DNA of 64,000 nt from an uncultured Thalassotalea sp. (GTDB lineage Bacteria; Pseudomonadota; Gammaproteobacteria; Enterobacterales; Alteromonadaceae), in NCBI GenBank assembly GCA_947492575.1, contig CANLNK010000001.1:310001-374000 (forward strand), in the 5' to 3' direction. Below are positions 1 to 9,083 of the stretch, in pieces. Positions within the stretch are counted from its first letter, which is position 1, and the number at the start of each line of letters is the position of its first letter. The translations under genes were made by a program, and so were the position numbers. A model generated the notes under the pieces. That model was not told the DNA's origin. It saw only the letters and a program-made list of their open reading frames with translations, and made no database searches.

Positions 1-2
1 TT

Positions 3-1037
3 ATCCTATTGCTACTGGCTATAGCGGTAGGAGGCTCGTTGACCTTGTACGCATTTAGAGCCAGTAATGTGCAATCGTTTTCACGTTTCTCATTCTACTC
101 TCGTGAAACTGCGTTATTAGTAGCTAACGTTATCCTTGTGGTGTCAGCGGTGACTGTTATGTTGGGTACGTTATACCCGCTATTTATTGACGCGCTTGGT
201 TTAGGCAAAATCTCAGTTGGCCCTCCATACTTCAATGCGGTTTTTGTTCCGATGATGTGCCTGCTTTTCGTGGTGATGGGAATCGGGCCATTGATTCGTT
301 GGAAGAAAGCGAAGCAAGGTGAACTTCGTAAACAAATAAACCCAATAACCGTGGCGAGTGTTGTTGTTGGTTTGTCTTTCCCCTTCCTTTACGGTGGCGC
401 GTTCGACTGGCTAGTCAGCTTAGGTATTGCACTAGCGACATGGGTGGCTTTGGTTGTTATTAAAGAAGCAGTTAATCAACTGAAGTTGACGGGTAAATTA
501 TCAATGAGCCAATTAGGCATGACCATTGCCCATTTCGGTGTAGCGGTAACGGTTGTTGGTGTGACGCTAGTCTCAGTTTATGAAACCGAAACCAATGTTC
601 GAATGAGCGCTGGTGATAGCGCCGTAGTAGATGGTTACACTATCAAATTCAATGGTATTAAACCGGTTCAAGGGCCAAACTACACGGCTGAACAAGGCCA
701 GTTGGAGGTTTACCAAGGTGAAGAGTTCGTGGCGTTATTAAAGCCAGAACGCAGAACTTACATGGTGCAAACCATGGGTATGACAGAAGCTGCGATTGAC
801 CCAGGTTTAACCCGCGATGTGTACCTAGCTTTAGGTGACCCATTAGGGCAAGGTGCATGGGCGATTCGCGTGCATATTAAGCCTTTTGTTCGCTGTATTT
901 GGCTTGGTGCAATCTTTATGGGACTTGGTGGTTTGATGTCGGTATTGGATAAGCGATACCGTCAACGTCGACGTGCTAAGAATACTAAAAAAATAACAAG
1001 CGATAATGAACTGTCGCCGTCAACTCAATCAGCATAA
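3..1037 (+). CDS. ccmF: Cytochrome c-type biogenesis protein CcmF, C-terminal part (5' end outside window)
   Basis: This is the C-terminal part (about 344 residues) of CcmF, the large inner-membrane subunit of the system I haem lyase that attaches haem to apocytochrome c in the periplasm. The reading frame is open to the first base, so the start lies upstream. Several hydrophobic helices are visible, including residues near the N-terminal edge, a pair after the WKKAKQ loop, and a last helix before a basic, Lys/Arg-rich tail. A periplasmic stretch lies between the last two helices, as in the family. It is followed after 10 nt by ccmG and then ccmH and ccmI, the standard ccm order, which makes the call firm despite truncation by the window. 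Confidence 0.93.
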   Translation: MLLLLAIAVGGSLTLYAFRASNVQSFSRFSFYSRETALLVANVILVVSAVTVMLGTLYPLFIDALGLGKISVGPPYFNAVFVPMMCLLFVVMGIGPLIRWKKAKQGELRKQINPITVASVVVGLSFPFLYGGAFDWLVSLGIALATWVALVVIKEAVNQLKLTGKLSMSQLGMTIAHFGVAVTVVGVTLVSVYETETNVRMSAGDSAVVDGYTIKFNGIKPVQGPNYTAEQGQLEVYQGEEFVALLKPERRTYMVQTMGMTEAAIDPGLTRDVYLALGDPLGQGAWAIRVHIKPFVRCIWLGAIFMGLGGLMSVLDKRYRQRRRAKNTKKITSDNELSPSTQSA

Positions 1038-1047
1038 GTAGTTTTAC

Positions 1048-1596
1048 ATGGGAAAAGTTATTCGTTTTTTACCGCTGATCGTATTTATTGCGCTTGGTGT
1101 TGTACTTTACCGCGGCTTGTTTTTAAAGCCGCAAGAATTACCATCTGCTCTGGTTGGGAAACCTATTCCTGCTTTTACATTAACCCAGTTAAAAGATGCT
1201 AATAAACAGTTAACAGCTGAAGATCTTAAAGGCGATATTGTGCTGCTTAATGTGTGGGCAACCTGGTGCCCTTCATGTCGCTACGAGCATCCATATTTGC
1301 TTGATATCGCTAAGAGCAGCCAAGTGACTTTGTATGGTTTGAATTACAAAGACGAACGCGATTTAGCGATCAAATGGTTAGAAGATTTAGGCGACCCTTA
1401 TCAATTCTCGGTATTCGATGAGGCTGGGCGCTTAGGTCTAGACATGGGCGTTTATGCTGCACCAGAAACTTTCGTAATAGACCATCATGGCATTATTCGT
1501 AAGCGTTTTGCTGGTCCTATTGACGCAGACGTTTGGCAAAGAGAATTTGCACCAATGATTAAAACAATCTCTCAAGAAAGAGCACGAGGTGAATAA
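1048..1596 (+). CDS. ccmG: Thiol:disulfide interchange protein CcmG/DsbE
   Basis: A 182-residue periplasmic thioredoxin-like protein anchored by one N-terminal helix (about residues 5-22). It reduces the disulfide in apocytochrome c or CcmH so that haem can be attached. The WCPSC active site (Cys74, Cys77) sits in the normal thioredoxin position, and a cis-proline is present in the Ala-Ala-Pro-Glu-Thr motif near residue 138. Length is normal for CcmG. It starts 10 nt after ccmF and overlaps ccmH by one base (ATAATGG junction), consistent with one translationally coupled ccm operon. Confidence 0.93.
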   Translation: MGKVIRFLPLIVFIALGVVLYRGLFLKPQELPSALVGKPIPAFTLTQLKDANKQLTAEDLKGDIVLLNVWATWCPSCRYEHPYLLDIAKSSQVTLYGLNYKDERDLAIKWLEDLGDPYQFSVFDEAGRLGLDMGVYAAPETFVIDHHGIIRKRFAGPIDADVWQREFAPMIKTISQERARGE

Positions 1597-2066
1597 TGGC
1601 AAAGTTAATTTCGATATTAGCCTTGTTGATGGCGTTTACGGGAAGCGTTAACGCTTATGCCGCAGCTAGTGAAACTCACGAGTTTTCCGACCCAGTTATG
1701 CAAAAACGTTATCAATCACTGGTTAAAGAGCTTCGTTGTCCTAAATGTCAAAATCAAAATTTAGCGGACTCTAACTCGCAAATTGCTATCGACCTACGTA
1801 ACGAAGTTTACACTATGCTCAAGCAAGGCAAAGCTGACATGGAAATTACCAGCTATATGGTAGAGCGCTACGGTGACTTTGTGCTGTATCGCCCGAAAAT
1901 CAATGAGCTAACGTATGTGCTGTGGTTTGGTCCAGCGATTATCTTGCTCATCGGTGTGTTAATTGTTGTGATGGTTGCGCGAAAGAAATCAGCATCTCGC
2001 AAGGAACTTGAGCTGTCTGAAGAGCAGCAACAGAAACTTAATAAAATTTTGGCAGAAAAAGACTAG
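1596..2066 (+). CDS. ccmH: Cytochrome c maturation protein CcmH (thiol oxidoreductase part)
   Basis: A 156-residue protein with an N-terminal signal helix, then the LRCPKCQNQNL motif (Cys48, Cys51) that defines the CcmH/CycL family, and one C-terminal transmembrane helix (about 106-126) followed by a charged tail. CcmH passes reducing power to the CXXCH motif of apocytochrome c together with CcmG. E. coli CcmH carries a TPR domain fused to this part. Here the TPR part is a separate gene (ccmI) directly downstream, the arrangement found in many other gammaproteobacteria. Confidence 0.93.
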   Translation: MAKLISILALLMAFTGSVNAYAAASETHEFSDPVMQKRYQSLVKELRCPKCQNQNLADSNSQIAIDLRNEVYTMLKQGKADMEITSYMVERYGDFVLYRPKINELTYVLWFGPAIILLIGVLIVVMVARKKSASRKELELSEEQQQKLNKILAEKD

Positions 2067-2069
2067 CCC

Positions 2070-3329
2070 ATGTTTGAAGTATTAGTGTTAATTATTGTTT
2101 TTATCCTGCTACTTTTAGCAGTCATTTGGTGGCACTTTATTGCCAGTAGTAAGCAACAAGCTGAAGCATTTTCGAATGAGGTGCGTGAAGATACTAATGT
2201 TGCGCTGTATAAAGAGCACAAACAAGAAATTGAAAAAGATTATCGCGAAGGCAATATCGACCAGGAAAGTTATGAATACCTGCTTGCTGAGCTTGATAAA
2301 AGCTTAGTGCAGGACATGGAACAAGCCAGCGCTGAACAGTTAGTGAAAGAAAAGAGCTCTCAGCGACTTTCCGTGATTTGGCCGATTAGCCTGAGTTTGT
2401 TCGTACTCATTTTTAGCTTGGTTATGTATAGCAAGCAAGGTGCATACAAGGCACTTTCACAACCTCGCATTACTGCAGGTGCTGAATCACCGCAGCAACA
2501 GGCGCAGGCAGCACAGATGGAAGCGCAGCTTGCTCAACTTCAACAACAGGTAGCGAGCGAACCTAACAATGCTGATGCTTGGTATAGCTTAGGTCAGCTT
2601 TACGTTGGTATAGGTGATTTTGCTAATGCCATTGCAGCCTTTGATAAAGTTATCGTGATTGAGGGCGAACAAGCAGATTTAATCGGTGCTAAAGCTCAAG
2701 CAACTTACTATGCAGCCAACCAACAAATTACACCGGAGGTTCAAGCGTTAATCGATCAGGCGCTTGCTTTGGATGCTCTAGATCCGTCTACCAACATATT
2801 GCTTGGGATGCACAACTTCATCAACCAGTCATATCAACAAGCGATTGATTATTGGCAAAAGGTGGTTGATGCAGGGCGACCAACAGTTAACATTGAAGCA
2901 TTGCAAGGCGCTATTGGCGAAGCGAAAAGCCGCCTAGCGTTAACTAATGGTGAAACTGAAACAACTGCTGATGCCGGACCGCAACTCATGCTAAATGTTA
3001 GTTTATCGGACGAGTTTGTGGCTCAGTTGAACCAAGGTGAGGACAGAGTCGTATTTGTATATGCCGTACCTGCGGAAGGTGGTCGAATGCCAGTTGCAGC
3101 TGTGAAGCTAATGGCGTCTGATTTGCCTACTCAAGTCGTGTTAAATGACGCGCGTGCCATGACACCACAAATGAAACTGAGCGATATCAGTGAAGTTAAC
3201 ATTTATGCGGTAGTGTCAAAGCTTGGCGGTGCTGGCATAAATTCCGGTGACTTCAAAGCCGAGGTCTCCAAAATAGATGTAACGACTTCAGCTCCTATTG
3301 AGCTAGTGATTGATACCTTAGTTCCATAG
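2070..3329 (+). CDS. ccmI: Cytochrome c maturation protein CcmI (TPR apocytochrome chaperone)
   Basis: A 419-residue protein that holds apocytochrome c and presents it to the CcmF/CcmH haem lyase. The first helix (residues 2-22) and a second helix (about 102-120) bracket a charged cytoplasmic loop. TPR-type helices follow from about residue 160 (NADAWYSLGQLYVGIGDFANAI), and the last 120 residues form a beta-rich periplasmic domain typical of the longer CcmI proteins. It lies 3 nt after ccmH. A terminator-like hairpin 60 nt downstream ends the operon. Confidence 0.9.
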   Translation: MFEVLVLIIVFILLLLAVIWWHFIASSKQQAEAFSNEVREDTNVALYKEHKQEIEKDYREGNIDQESYEYLLAELDKSLVQDMEQASAEQLVKEKSSQRLSVIWPISLSLFVLIFSLVMYSKQGAYKALSQPRITAGAESPQQQAQAAQMEAQLAQLQQQVASEPNNADAWYSLGQLYVGIGDFANAIAAFDKVIVIEGEQADLIGAKAQATYYAANQQITPEVQALIDQALALDALDPSTNILLGMHNFINQSYQQAIDYWQKVVDAGRPTVNIEALQGAIGEAKSRLALTNGETETTADAGPQLMLNVSLSDEFVAQLNQGEDRVVFVYAVPAEGGRMPVAAVKLMASDLPTQVVLNDARAMTPQMKLSDISEVNIYAVVSKLGGAGINSGDFKAEVSKIDVTTSAPIELVIDTLVP

Positions 3330-3390
3330 AGGTTAAGTACCTTAAAGGCCTAAATACCTTAAAGGTCAGTCATACTAGCCCGTGAACAAG

Positions 3391-3420
3391 CAAGCACTAA
3401 TGAAATTTAGTGCTTGTTTT
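3391..3420 (+). terminator. Intrinsic terminator after ccmI
   Basis: A perfect 10-bp stem (CAAGCACTAA at 3391-3400 with TTAGTGCTTG at 3407-3416), 6-nt loop, then TTTT. It lies between ccmI and the glutathione peroxidase gene. An in-frame upstream extension of the peroxidase ORF would run through it, which argues for the later start used here. Confidence 0.8.
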
Positions 3421-3455
3421 GTTATAAATGGCTGAAACATAAAAAGGAAAATAAA

Positions 3456-4046
3456 ATGAAGCGATTTACCTACCTGCTAACGACGCTGTGTTCAACAATG
3501 CTACTAAGCGCAAATGTTAGTGCTGAAAGCCCTCAGCCGAGCTCTCAGGGCGCGCAATCGAGTGCATCGTCAAGTTGTGCAGCTTTTCTTGATCATAGCT
3601 TCCGTAAATTGCATGCGAAAGAGTCTGTAGACCTTTGTGAGCTGACTGCGGGTAAGCCTGTGCTTATCGTGAATACGGCTTCTAACTGTGGTTTTACACC
3701 GCAATTTAAAGCGCTCGAAGCGATTCATAAGAAGTACAAAGATGATGGCCTAGTAGTAATTGGTTTCCCTGCGGATAACTTTTTCCAAGAAGAAGATGAA
3801 GAAAAAGATACTGCTGAGGTGTGCTTTGTAAACTACGGTGTAACTTTCACTATGCTGCAAACAACGTCTGTGCGTGGCGATGATGCTAATGCGGTATTTA
3901 AGCACTTAGGTGAGCAAACAACGTCTCCTAAATGGAACTTCTACAAGTACTTAGTGAGTAAAGACGGTAAGTCTATTCAACACTTTAATAGCCGCGTTAG
4001 CCCTGATGAGCAAGAGTTCATCGATGCTGTTGAACAAGTTTTATAA
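3456..4046 (+). CDS. Secreted glutathione peroxidase-family protein
   Basis: A 196-residue thiol peroxidase of the GPx family with an N-terminal signal peptide (MKRFTYLL..., cleavage probably near the SANVSA-E site), so it should act in the periplasm. The peroxidatic cysteine is Cys78 in NTASNCGFTPQF, and the family Trp is in PKWNFYKY. The usual FPCNQF motif reads FPADNFFQEE, so the catalytic glutamine position appears to hold asparagine. This is odd but not necessarily inactivating. The start at 3456 is chosen because AAAAAGGAAAATAAA precedes it and the signal peptide begins there; an upstream in-frame start at 3414 overlaps the terminator. It is followed after 17 nt by hemH. Confidence 0.85.
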   Translation: MKRFTYLLTTLCSTMLLSANVSAESPQPSSQGAQSSASSSCAAFLDHSFRKLHAKESVDLCELTAGKPVLIVNTASNCGFTPQFKALEAIHKKYKDDGLVVIGFPADNFFQEEDEEKDTAEVCFVNYGVTFTMLQTTSVRGDDANAVFKHLGEQTTSPKWNFYKYLVSKDGKSIQHFNSRVSPDEQEFIDAVEQVL

Positions 4047-4063
4047 AGTAAAAGGGTAATTTA

Positions 4064-5077
4064 ATGTCGAGGTATCTCGGATTAGACAAAAGTATTCATG
4101 ATAAGAAATTGAAAACAGGTGTTCTGCTAACCAATCTAGGAACGCCTGACGCACCAACACCAAAAGCGTTGAAGCGTTACTTAAAAGAGTTCTTATCAGA
4201 TCCTAGAGTGGTAGAGATACCGCGCCTTGTTTGGATGTTTATTCTTCATTGCATTATTTTGCAGGTTCGGCCTGCAAAGTCTGCAAAGTTGTATGAGAGC
4301 ATTTGGACTGATGAAGGTTCACCTTTACTGGCGATTTCGAATAAACAAACCGCGAAAGTGAAAGAGCGCCTACACAACGAATTTGGTGAGGGCGTTTCTG
4401 TCGAAGTGGCTATGCGCTATGGTAATCCTTCGATGAGTCAGGCACTAAAGAGCTTTCAGCAAAAGGGCGTCAATAACATTATTGTTTTGCCCCTGTACCC
4501 GCAATTTGCTGGCCCAACAACGGCATCAGCCTTTGATGCGCTAATTACAGAAGTTAAGCAGTGGCGCTGGATCCCCAGTCTTCATTTTATTAGTGGCTAC
4601 CACGACCATCCGTTGTACATAAGGTCACTGGCAAATTCGATACAAGAGCACTTTGACGCTCACGGTAAACCTGAAAAATTAGTATTGTCATACCATGGTA
4701 TGCCGAAGCTATTTTTGGAAAATGGTGACCCGTATTATTGCTTTTGTGCTAAAACTACAAGATTGTTGGCTGAAGCGTTGGAACTCAATGAAGAAGATTA
4801 TGTGATGACCTTCCAGTCGCGCTTTGGTAAAGCAGAGTGGTTAAAACCTTATACTGATGAAACGTTAGAGCAGCTGGCTAAAGACGGCGTAAAGCGCGTG
4901 GCGATTGCTAGCCCTGCATTCAGTGCAGATTGCCTGGAAACGTTAGAAGAGCTGGTTGAAGAAAATAAAGAGGTGTTTATCGAGGCGGGTGGTGAAGACT
5001 ATCAATACATCCCATGTCTAAATGACAGAGATGACCACATCGATGCACTTGTCGATTTAGTAAAACCACATATTTAG
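4064..5077 (+). CDS. hemH: Ferrochelatase
   Basis: A 337-residue ferrochelatase, which inserts ferrous iron into protoporphyrin IX as the last step of haem synthesis. Family signatures are the N-terminal LLTNLGTPDAPTP, the catalytic histidine in LSYHGMPK (His211), and SPAFSADCLETLEEL with the conserved glutamate (Glu292). Length is normal. It is 17 nt after the peroxidase gene and 700 nt after the ccm operon, so haem synthesis and haem attachment genes are neighbours. A bidirectional hairpin ends it before the convergent cold-shock gene. Confidence 0.95.
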   Translation: MSRYLGLDKSIHDKKLKTGVLLTNLGTPDAPTPKALKRYLKEFLSDPRVVEIPRLVWMFILHCIILQVRPAKSAKLYESIWTDEGSPLLAISNKQTAKVKERLHNEFGEGVSVEVAMRYGNPSMSQALKSFQQKGVNNIIVLPLYPQFAGPTTASAFDALITEVKQWRWIPSLHFISGYHDHPLYIRSLANSIQEHFDAHGKPEKLVLSYHGMPKLFLENGDPYYCFCAKTTRLLAEALELNEEDYVMTFQSRFGKAEWLKPYTDETLEQLAKDGVKRVAIASPAFSADCLETLEELVEENKEVFIEAGGEDYQYIPCLNDRDDHIDALVDLVKPHI

Positions 5078-5114
5078 TGCATTTCGAACTAAATAATGGG
5101 ATAAATCAATAGAC

Positions 5115-5145
5115 AAAAAAAAGCAGCCAATTGGCTGCTTTTTTT
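5115..5145. terminator. Bidirectional terminator between hemH and the cold-shock gene
   Basis: A perfect inverted repeat AAGCAGCCAA/TTGGCTGCTT (5121-5140) flanked by runs of A on the left and T on the right, so it can stop transcripts from both sides of this convergent pair. Confidence 0.85.
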
Positions 5146-5185
5146 AATTCTTATTGCGAAACACTAGTTTTGCAAACGCTACTGA

Positions 5186-5395
5186 TTAAAGTGCGTTAAC
5201 GTTTTTCGCTTCTGGACCTTTTTGGCCTTGTTCAACAGTGAATGACACTGCTTGACCGTCAGTTAAAGTGCGGAAACCGTCACCTTGAATTGCGCTGAAG
5301 TGAACGAATACATCTGGGCCGTTTTCTTGTTCGATGAAACCGAAACCTTTTGATTCGTTAAAAAACTTTACTTTACCAGTTACTGTGTCTGACAT
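5186..5395 (-). CDS. Cold-shock family protein (CspA-like)
   Basis: A 69-residue single-stranded nucleic acid binding protein with one cold-shock domain. RNP1 (KGFGFI) and RNP2 (VFVHF) are intact, as is the N-terminal [12 protein letters not shown]. Such proteins melt RNA structure and are often cold induced. The start at 5395 matches the family N-terminus (MSDTVTGKV); a longer in-frame reading up to 5503 adds unrelated residues and is probably untranslated leader. The gene stands alone and convergent with hemH. The long gene-free 5' side (5396 to about 5590) fits the long leader seen in cspA-type mRNAs. Confidence 0.93.
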   Translation of the reverse strand: MSDTVTGKVKFFNESKGFGFIEQENGPDVFVHFSAIQGDGFRTLTDGQAVSFTVEQGQKGPEAKNVNAL

Positions 5396-5590
5396 ACCTT
5401 TATTCCCGTAGCCATAAATTAAAAATTGTAGCGATAATTCGCCGTTCACGGAGTAAATGCCCTCTACCCAAAAGTACAGACAGAGGAAGGTATCCAATAA
5501 CACTAACGCGTCAGGTGACTTAACTTACTACTTACTAGCTAATTAAAACCTTCATCCGAACGCAAAAACTCAACGCGAATGTAGCTTATC
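5396..5590 (-). promoter_or_regulatory. Probable long 5' leader of the cold-shock gene
   Basis: About 200 nt without a gene precede the cold-shock start. Cold-shock genes of this type commonly carry structured leaders of 100-160 nt that act in cold induction. I see no decisive promoter elements; AAAGGT lies immediately before the start codon. Confidence 0.35.
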
Positions 5591-5650
5591 ACAGAGATAG
5601 TGAATTTGCTTGTAAAAAAATAAATAATTTATGTTGCAGATTTATGATGT

Positions 5651-5689
5651 AAAAAAGAAAAGGGCATCATGTATTTATGACACCCTTTT
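5651..5689 (-). terminator. Terminator of the pepA-holC-valS transcript
   Basis: On the minus strand a 13-bp stem with two G-U pairs (AAAAGGGTGTCAT with ATGATGCCCTTTT) and a 6-nt loop is followed by CTTTTTT. It lies about 50 nt downstream of the valS stop codon. Confidence 0.82.
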
Positions 5690-5741
5690 AACAATTATTT
5701 TACGTTGCTGTAAATATGGCAGAACGCGTCGATAAAATCGC

Positions 5742-8597
5742 TTATAAAGCTTCGATCTGCGCTTTTTGCTCTTTCATTTTACCTAATGCAGATTCTGCTT
5801 CGGCAAGTTTTGCTTTTTCTTTTTCGATAACTGCTTCTGGGGCTTTGCTAACGAAATTTTCATTACCTAGCTTGCCACTAATTTTCGCAACATCTTTTTC
5901 TAGCTTCTCGATGCCTTTTGATAAGCGAGCTATTTCAGCGTCTTTGTCGATAAGGCCAGCCATTGGAATCAGTAACGACATACTGCCGATTACAGCACTT
6001 GCAGATGCTGGACCTTCTTCATCATCCGCTAGTAGCGTAATGCTCTCTAGCTTAGCTAATGAACTTAAGAACTGTTCGTTGTCGTTCAAGCGGCGCTTAT
6101 CGTCGTCATTAACGTTCTTCAGTAATACTGGTAATGGCTTGCTTGGCGCAATGTCCATTTCACCACGGATGTTACGAATAGCGACGATAAACTGTTTCAC
6201 CCATTCAACGTCAGTTTGTGCTTGCTCATCAACTAACGCTGCATCAAATTGTGGGAAAGCTTGTGTCATGATGCTTTCGCCATTGGTTGCAAACGTTGAT
6301 AACGGGCTAACGCGTTGCCAAATAGTTTCAGTAATGTAAGGCATAATTGGGTGCATTAATCGCAATAAACCTTCTAAAACGTTTACTAGCGTATGGCGTG
6401 TACCACGCTGCTCTGCTTCGTCGCCTTTAAATAATACTGGTTTTGTTAATTCTAGGTACCAGTCACAGAACTGGTTCCATGTGAATTCGTAAAGTGCTTG
6501 TGAAGCTAAGTCGAAACGGAACGTTCTGAACGCTTCATGCACAGCACTCACTGTTTGCTGGAATTGGCTCATAATCCAACGGTCCGCTAACGAGTACTTT
6601 ATCTCGCCACCGTCTTTACCACAGTCGTGCTCTTCAGTATTCATTAGCACGTAACGGCTCGCATTCCAGAGTTTGTTACAGAAGTTTCGGTAACCATCTA
6701 AACGCTTCATATCCCAGCTAATATCACGACCGGTAGAGGCAAGAGCCGCTAAGGTGAAACGCAGCGCGTCAGTACCGTGTGCTTCAATGCCTTCTGGGAA
6801 TTCTTTTTTCGTTAGCTTAGTAATCTTTTGAGCCAGTTGTGGCTGCATCATATTACCTGTACGTTTAGCTAATAAGTCGTCCAACGAAATACCGTCAATC
6901 ATATCTAGCGGGTCAATGACATTACCCTTAGATTTAGACATCTTGTCGCCATTTTCATCGCGAATAAGGCCTGTTACATAAACTTGCCTGAATGGTACTT
7001 GCGGCTTGCCTTCGTCATCTTTGACAAAGTGCATTGTCATCATGATCATACGGGCAACCCAGAAGAAGATGATGTCGAAGCCTGTCACTAGCACGTCTGT
7101 TGAGTGGAAGTCTTTAAGCTCTGGTGTTTTCTCTGGCCAACCAAGCGTCGAGAATGTCCACAATGCAGATGAGAACCAAGTGTCGAGTACGTCGTCGTCT
7201 TGGCTCAATTTAACATCGTCAGCTAAACCATTTTCAGCTCGTACTTCTGCTTCATCACGGCCAACGTAAACGTTGCCATTTTCGTCATACCAAGCAGGAA
7301 TACGGTGTCCCCACCAAAGTTGACGTGAGATACACCAATCTTGAATATCGCGCATCCAGGCGAAGTACATATTTTCGTACTGCTTAGGTACAAACTCAAT
7401 ATCACCATTTTCAACTGCTTCAATCGCAGGCTTTGCTAATGGTGCTACACGTACGTACCATTGGTCTGTTAATAATGGCTCAATAATCACACCTGAACGG
7501 TCGCCGTAAGGGGCAACTAAGTCGTGATCTTTAATACTCTCTAACAGTCCTAGCCCTTCGAATTTAGCAACAATAGCTTTTCGCGCTTCAAAGCGGTCAA
7601 GACCAGCAAATTCAGCAGGTAAAGCAGTATCGAATAGCTCAGCAGGCTCACCGTTGGTATCGTAAACTTCTGCTTCGCTCAGTACTGCCGCATCTTTATC
7701 GAAGATGTTAATCATGGCTAGGCCGCAACGCTTACCAATTTCATTATCGTTGAAGTCATGCGCTGGTGTGATTTTCACACAACCTGTGCCTTTTTCCATG
7801 TCGGCATGCTCGTCGCCAACAATTGGAATTAAGCGGTTCACTAATGGTAGTAAAACGTGCTTACCGATGAGGTCTTTATAGCGGGGATCTTCAGGGTTAA
7901 CAGCAACACCCGTATCACCTAGCATAGTTTCAGGGCGAGTTGTTGCTACGACTAAGTGGTCCTTGCCTTCAGCCGTTGTTGCGCCATCAGCTAACGGGTA
8001 GCGTAAGTGCCACATGTGGCCTTTTTTGTCTTTATTCTCAACTTCTAAGTCTGAAATCGCTGTGTGTAGTTTCGGATCCCAGTTAACTAGACGCTTACCG
8101 CGATAGATTAAGTCGTCTTTGTATAAACGAACGAAAACTTCTTTAACGGCTTCAGAAAGACCATCGTCCATGGTAAAGCGTTCGCGCGTCCAATCAATTG
8201 AGTTACCTAGGCGGCGCATTTGTTGTCCGATGTTGCCACCAGATTCTGCTTTCCATTCCCAGATTTTTTCAATAAACGCATCTCGGCCATAATCGTGACG
8301 TGTTTTCTCTTCTTCCGCCGCGATTTTGCGCTCAACTACCATTTGTGTCGCAATGCCCGCATGGTCAGTACCTGACTGCCATAAGGTTTTCTTACCTTGC
8401 ATACGCTGGTAGCGAATCAAAGTATCCATGATGGTTTGCTGGAACGCGTGCCCCATGTGCAGGCTACCGGTTACGTTTGGTGGTGGTATAGCAATGCTGT
8501 AGCCATCGCCTTCACCAGTTGGGCTGAAATAGCCTTGTTCTTCCCAGCTTTGGTAAAGCTTTTGTTCGATATCAGAAGGATTAAATGTTTTTTCCAT
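5742..8597 (-). CDS. valS: Valine--tRNA ligase
   Basis: A 951-residue class I aminoacyl-tRNA synthetase that charges tRNA-Val. The HIGH-type motif is [13 protein letters not shown] (residues 38-50) and the KMSKS motif is in DKMSKSKGN near residue 552. The editing domain lies between them. The last 70 or so residues form the charged coiled-coil arm typical of ValRS ([22 protein letters not shown]). Length matches E. coli ValS (951). It lies 42 nt after holC, the conserved pepA-holC-valS order. Confidence 0.97.
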   Translation of the reverse strand: MEKTFNPSDIEQKLYQSWEEQGYFSPTGEGDGYSIAIPPPNVTGSLHMGHAFQQTIMDTLIRYQRMQGKKTLWQSGTDHAGIATQMVVERKIAAEEEKTRHDYGRDAFIEKIWEWKAESGGNIGQQMRRLGNSIDWTRERFTMDDGLSEAVKEVFVRLYKDDLIYRGKRLVNWDPKLHTAISDLEVENKDKKGHMWHLRYPLADGATTAEGKDHLVVATTRPETMLGDTGVAVNPEDPRYKDLIGKHVLLPLVNRLIPIVGDEHADMEKGTGCVKITPAHDFNDNEIGKRCGLAMINIFDKDAAVLSEAEVYDTNGEPAELFDTALPAEFAGLDRFEARKAIVAKFEGLGLLESIKDHDLVAPYGDRSGVIIEPLLTDQWYVRVAPLAKPAIEAVENGDIEFVPKQYENMYFAWMRDIQDWCISRQLWWGHRIPAWYDENGNVYVGRDEAEVRAENGLADDVKLSQDDDVLDTWFSSALWTFSTLGWPEKTPELKDFHSTDVLVTGFDIIFFWVARMIMMTMHFVKDDEGKPQVPFRQVYVTGLIRDENGDKMSKSKGNVIDPLDMIDGISLDDLLAKRTGNMMQPQLAQKITKLTKKEFPEGIEAHGTDALRFTLAALASTGRDISWDMKRLDGYRNFCNKLWNASRYVLMNTEEHDCGKDGGEIKYSLADRWIMSQFQQTVSAVHEAFRTFRFDLASQALYEFTWNQFCDWYLELTKPVLFKGDEAEQRGTRHTLVNVLEGLLRLMHPIMPYITETIWQRVSPLSTFATNGESIMTQAFPQFDAALVDEQAQTDVEWVKQFIVAIRNIRGEMDIAPSKPLPVLLKNVNDDDKRRLNDNEQFLSSLAKLESITLLADDEEGPASASAVIGSMSLLIPMAGLIDKDAEIARLSKGIEKLEKDVAKISGKLGNENFVSKAPEAVIEKEKAKLAEAESALGKMKEQKAQIEAL

Positions 8598-8639
8598 CTT
8601 AGGTATTCGCTAGTTTAATTCGTTAAATAGTTGATTAGA

Positions 8640-9074
8640 TCAGGCGCTAACGTTGACAGTGTCAACTTGGAAGCCCATTTGACGGCAGCTTTTGAAGCGC
8701 TCCCGTGCTTGTTGTTTGTCTGCTTCAGCAACAGGAACAAAATCCAGTACTTGTGCAAATTGCCCTGCAAACGCAGGCATATTGGCAGATAAGTTAATCA
8801 GTACTGGGCGCTTACCCTTTGGTACAGAGAAGCCAATTTCTACCGGGGAGCCATATTTAGGGCCTTCGCCGACTAAATTGTGTGGTACGAAGCTGTCAGG
8901 TTCAAATGACCAGAGTAACTCGTCTACATCATGGGCTTGTTGTTGGTTATCGGTAAAAATAAACACTTTCTGTTGCTGGCGATAACAATTCGCTGCAAGC
9001 ACACAGGCATAACGCAATGCTGCGCTATCGCCTGCTTGCTCTGGCATAATGTGAAAAAGCGCCTGAGTTGACAT
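8640..9074 (-). CDS. holC: DNA polymerase III subunit chi
   Basis: A 144-residue protein of the HolC family, the clamp-loader accessory subunit that links the replisome to single-strand binding protein. Family features seen are the N-terminal ALFHIMP, a Rossmann-like core, the VFIFTDNQQQAHDVDELLW segment, and the DSFVPHNL motif. It lies 9 nt after pepA and before valS, the standard gammaproteobacterial order, which is strong support. Confidence 0.92.
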   Translation of the reverse strand: MSTQALFHIMPEQAGDSAALRYACVLAANCYRQQQKVFIFTDNQQQAHDVDELLWSFEPDSFVPHNLVGEGPKYGSPVEIGFSVPKGKRPVLINLSANMPAFAGQFAQVLDFVPVAEADKQQARERFKSCRQMGFQVDTVNVSA

Positions 9075-9083
9075 AACTAACCG

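Noticed and set aside
5716-6339. A 207-residue plus-strand frame opposite valS
   Set aside because: It is antisense to the conserved C-terminal region of valS and is Ser-rich shadow sequence.
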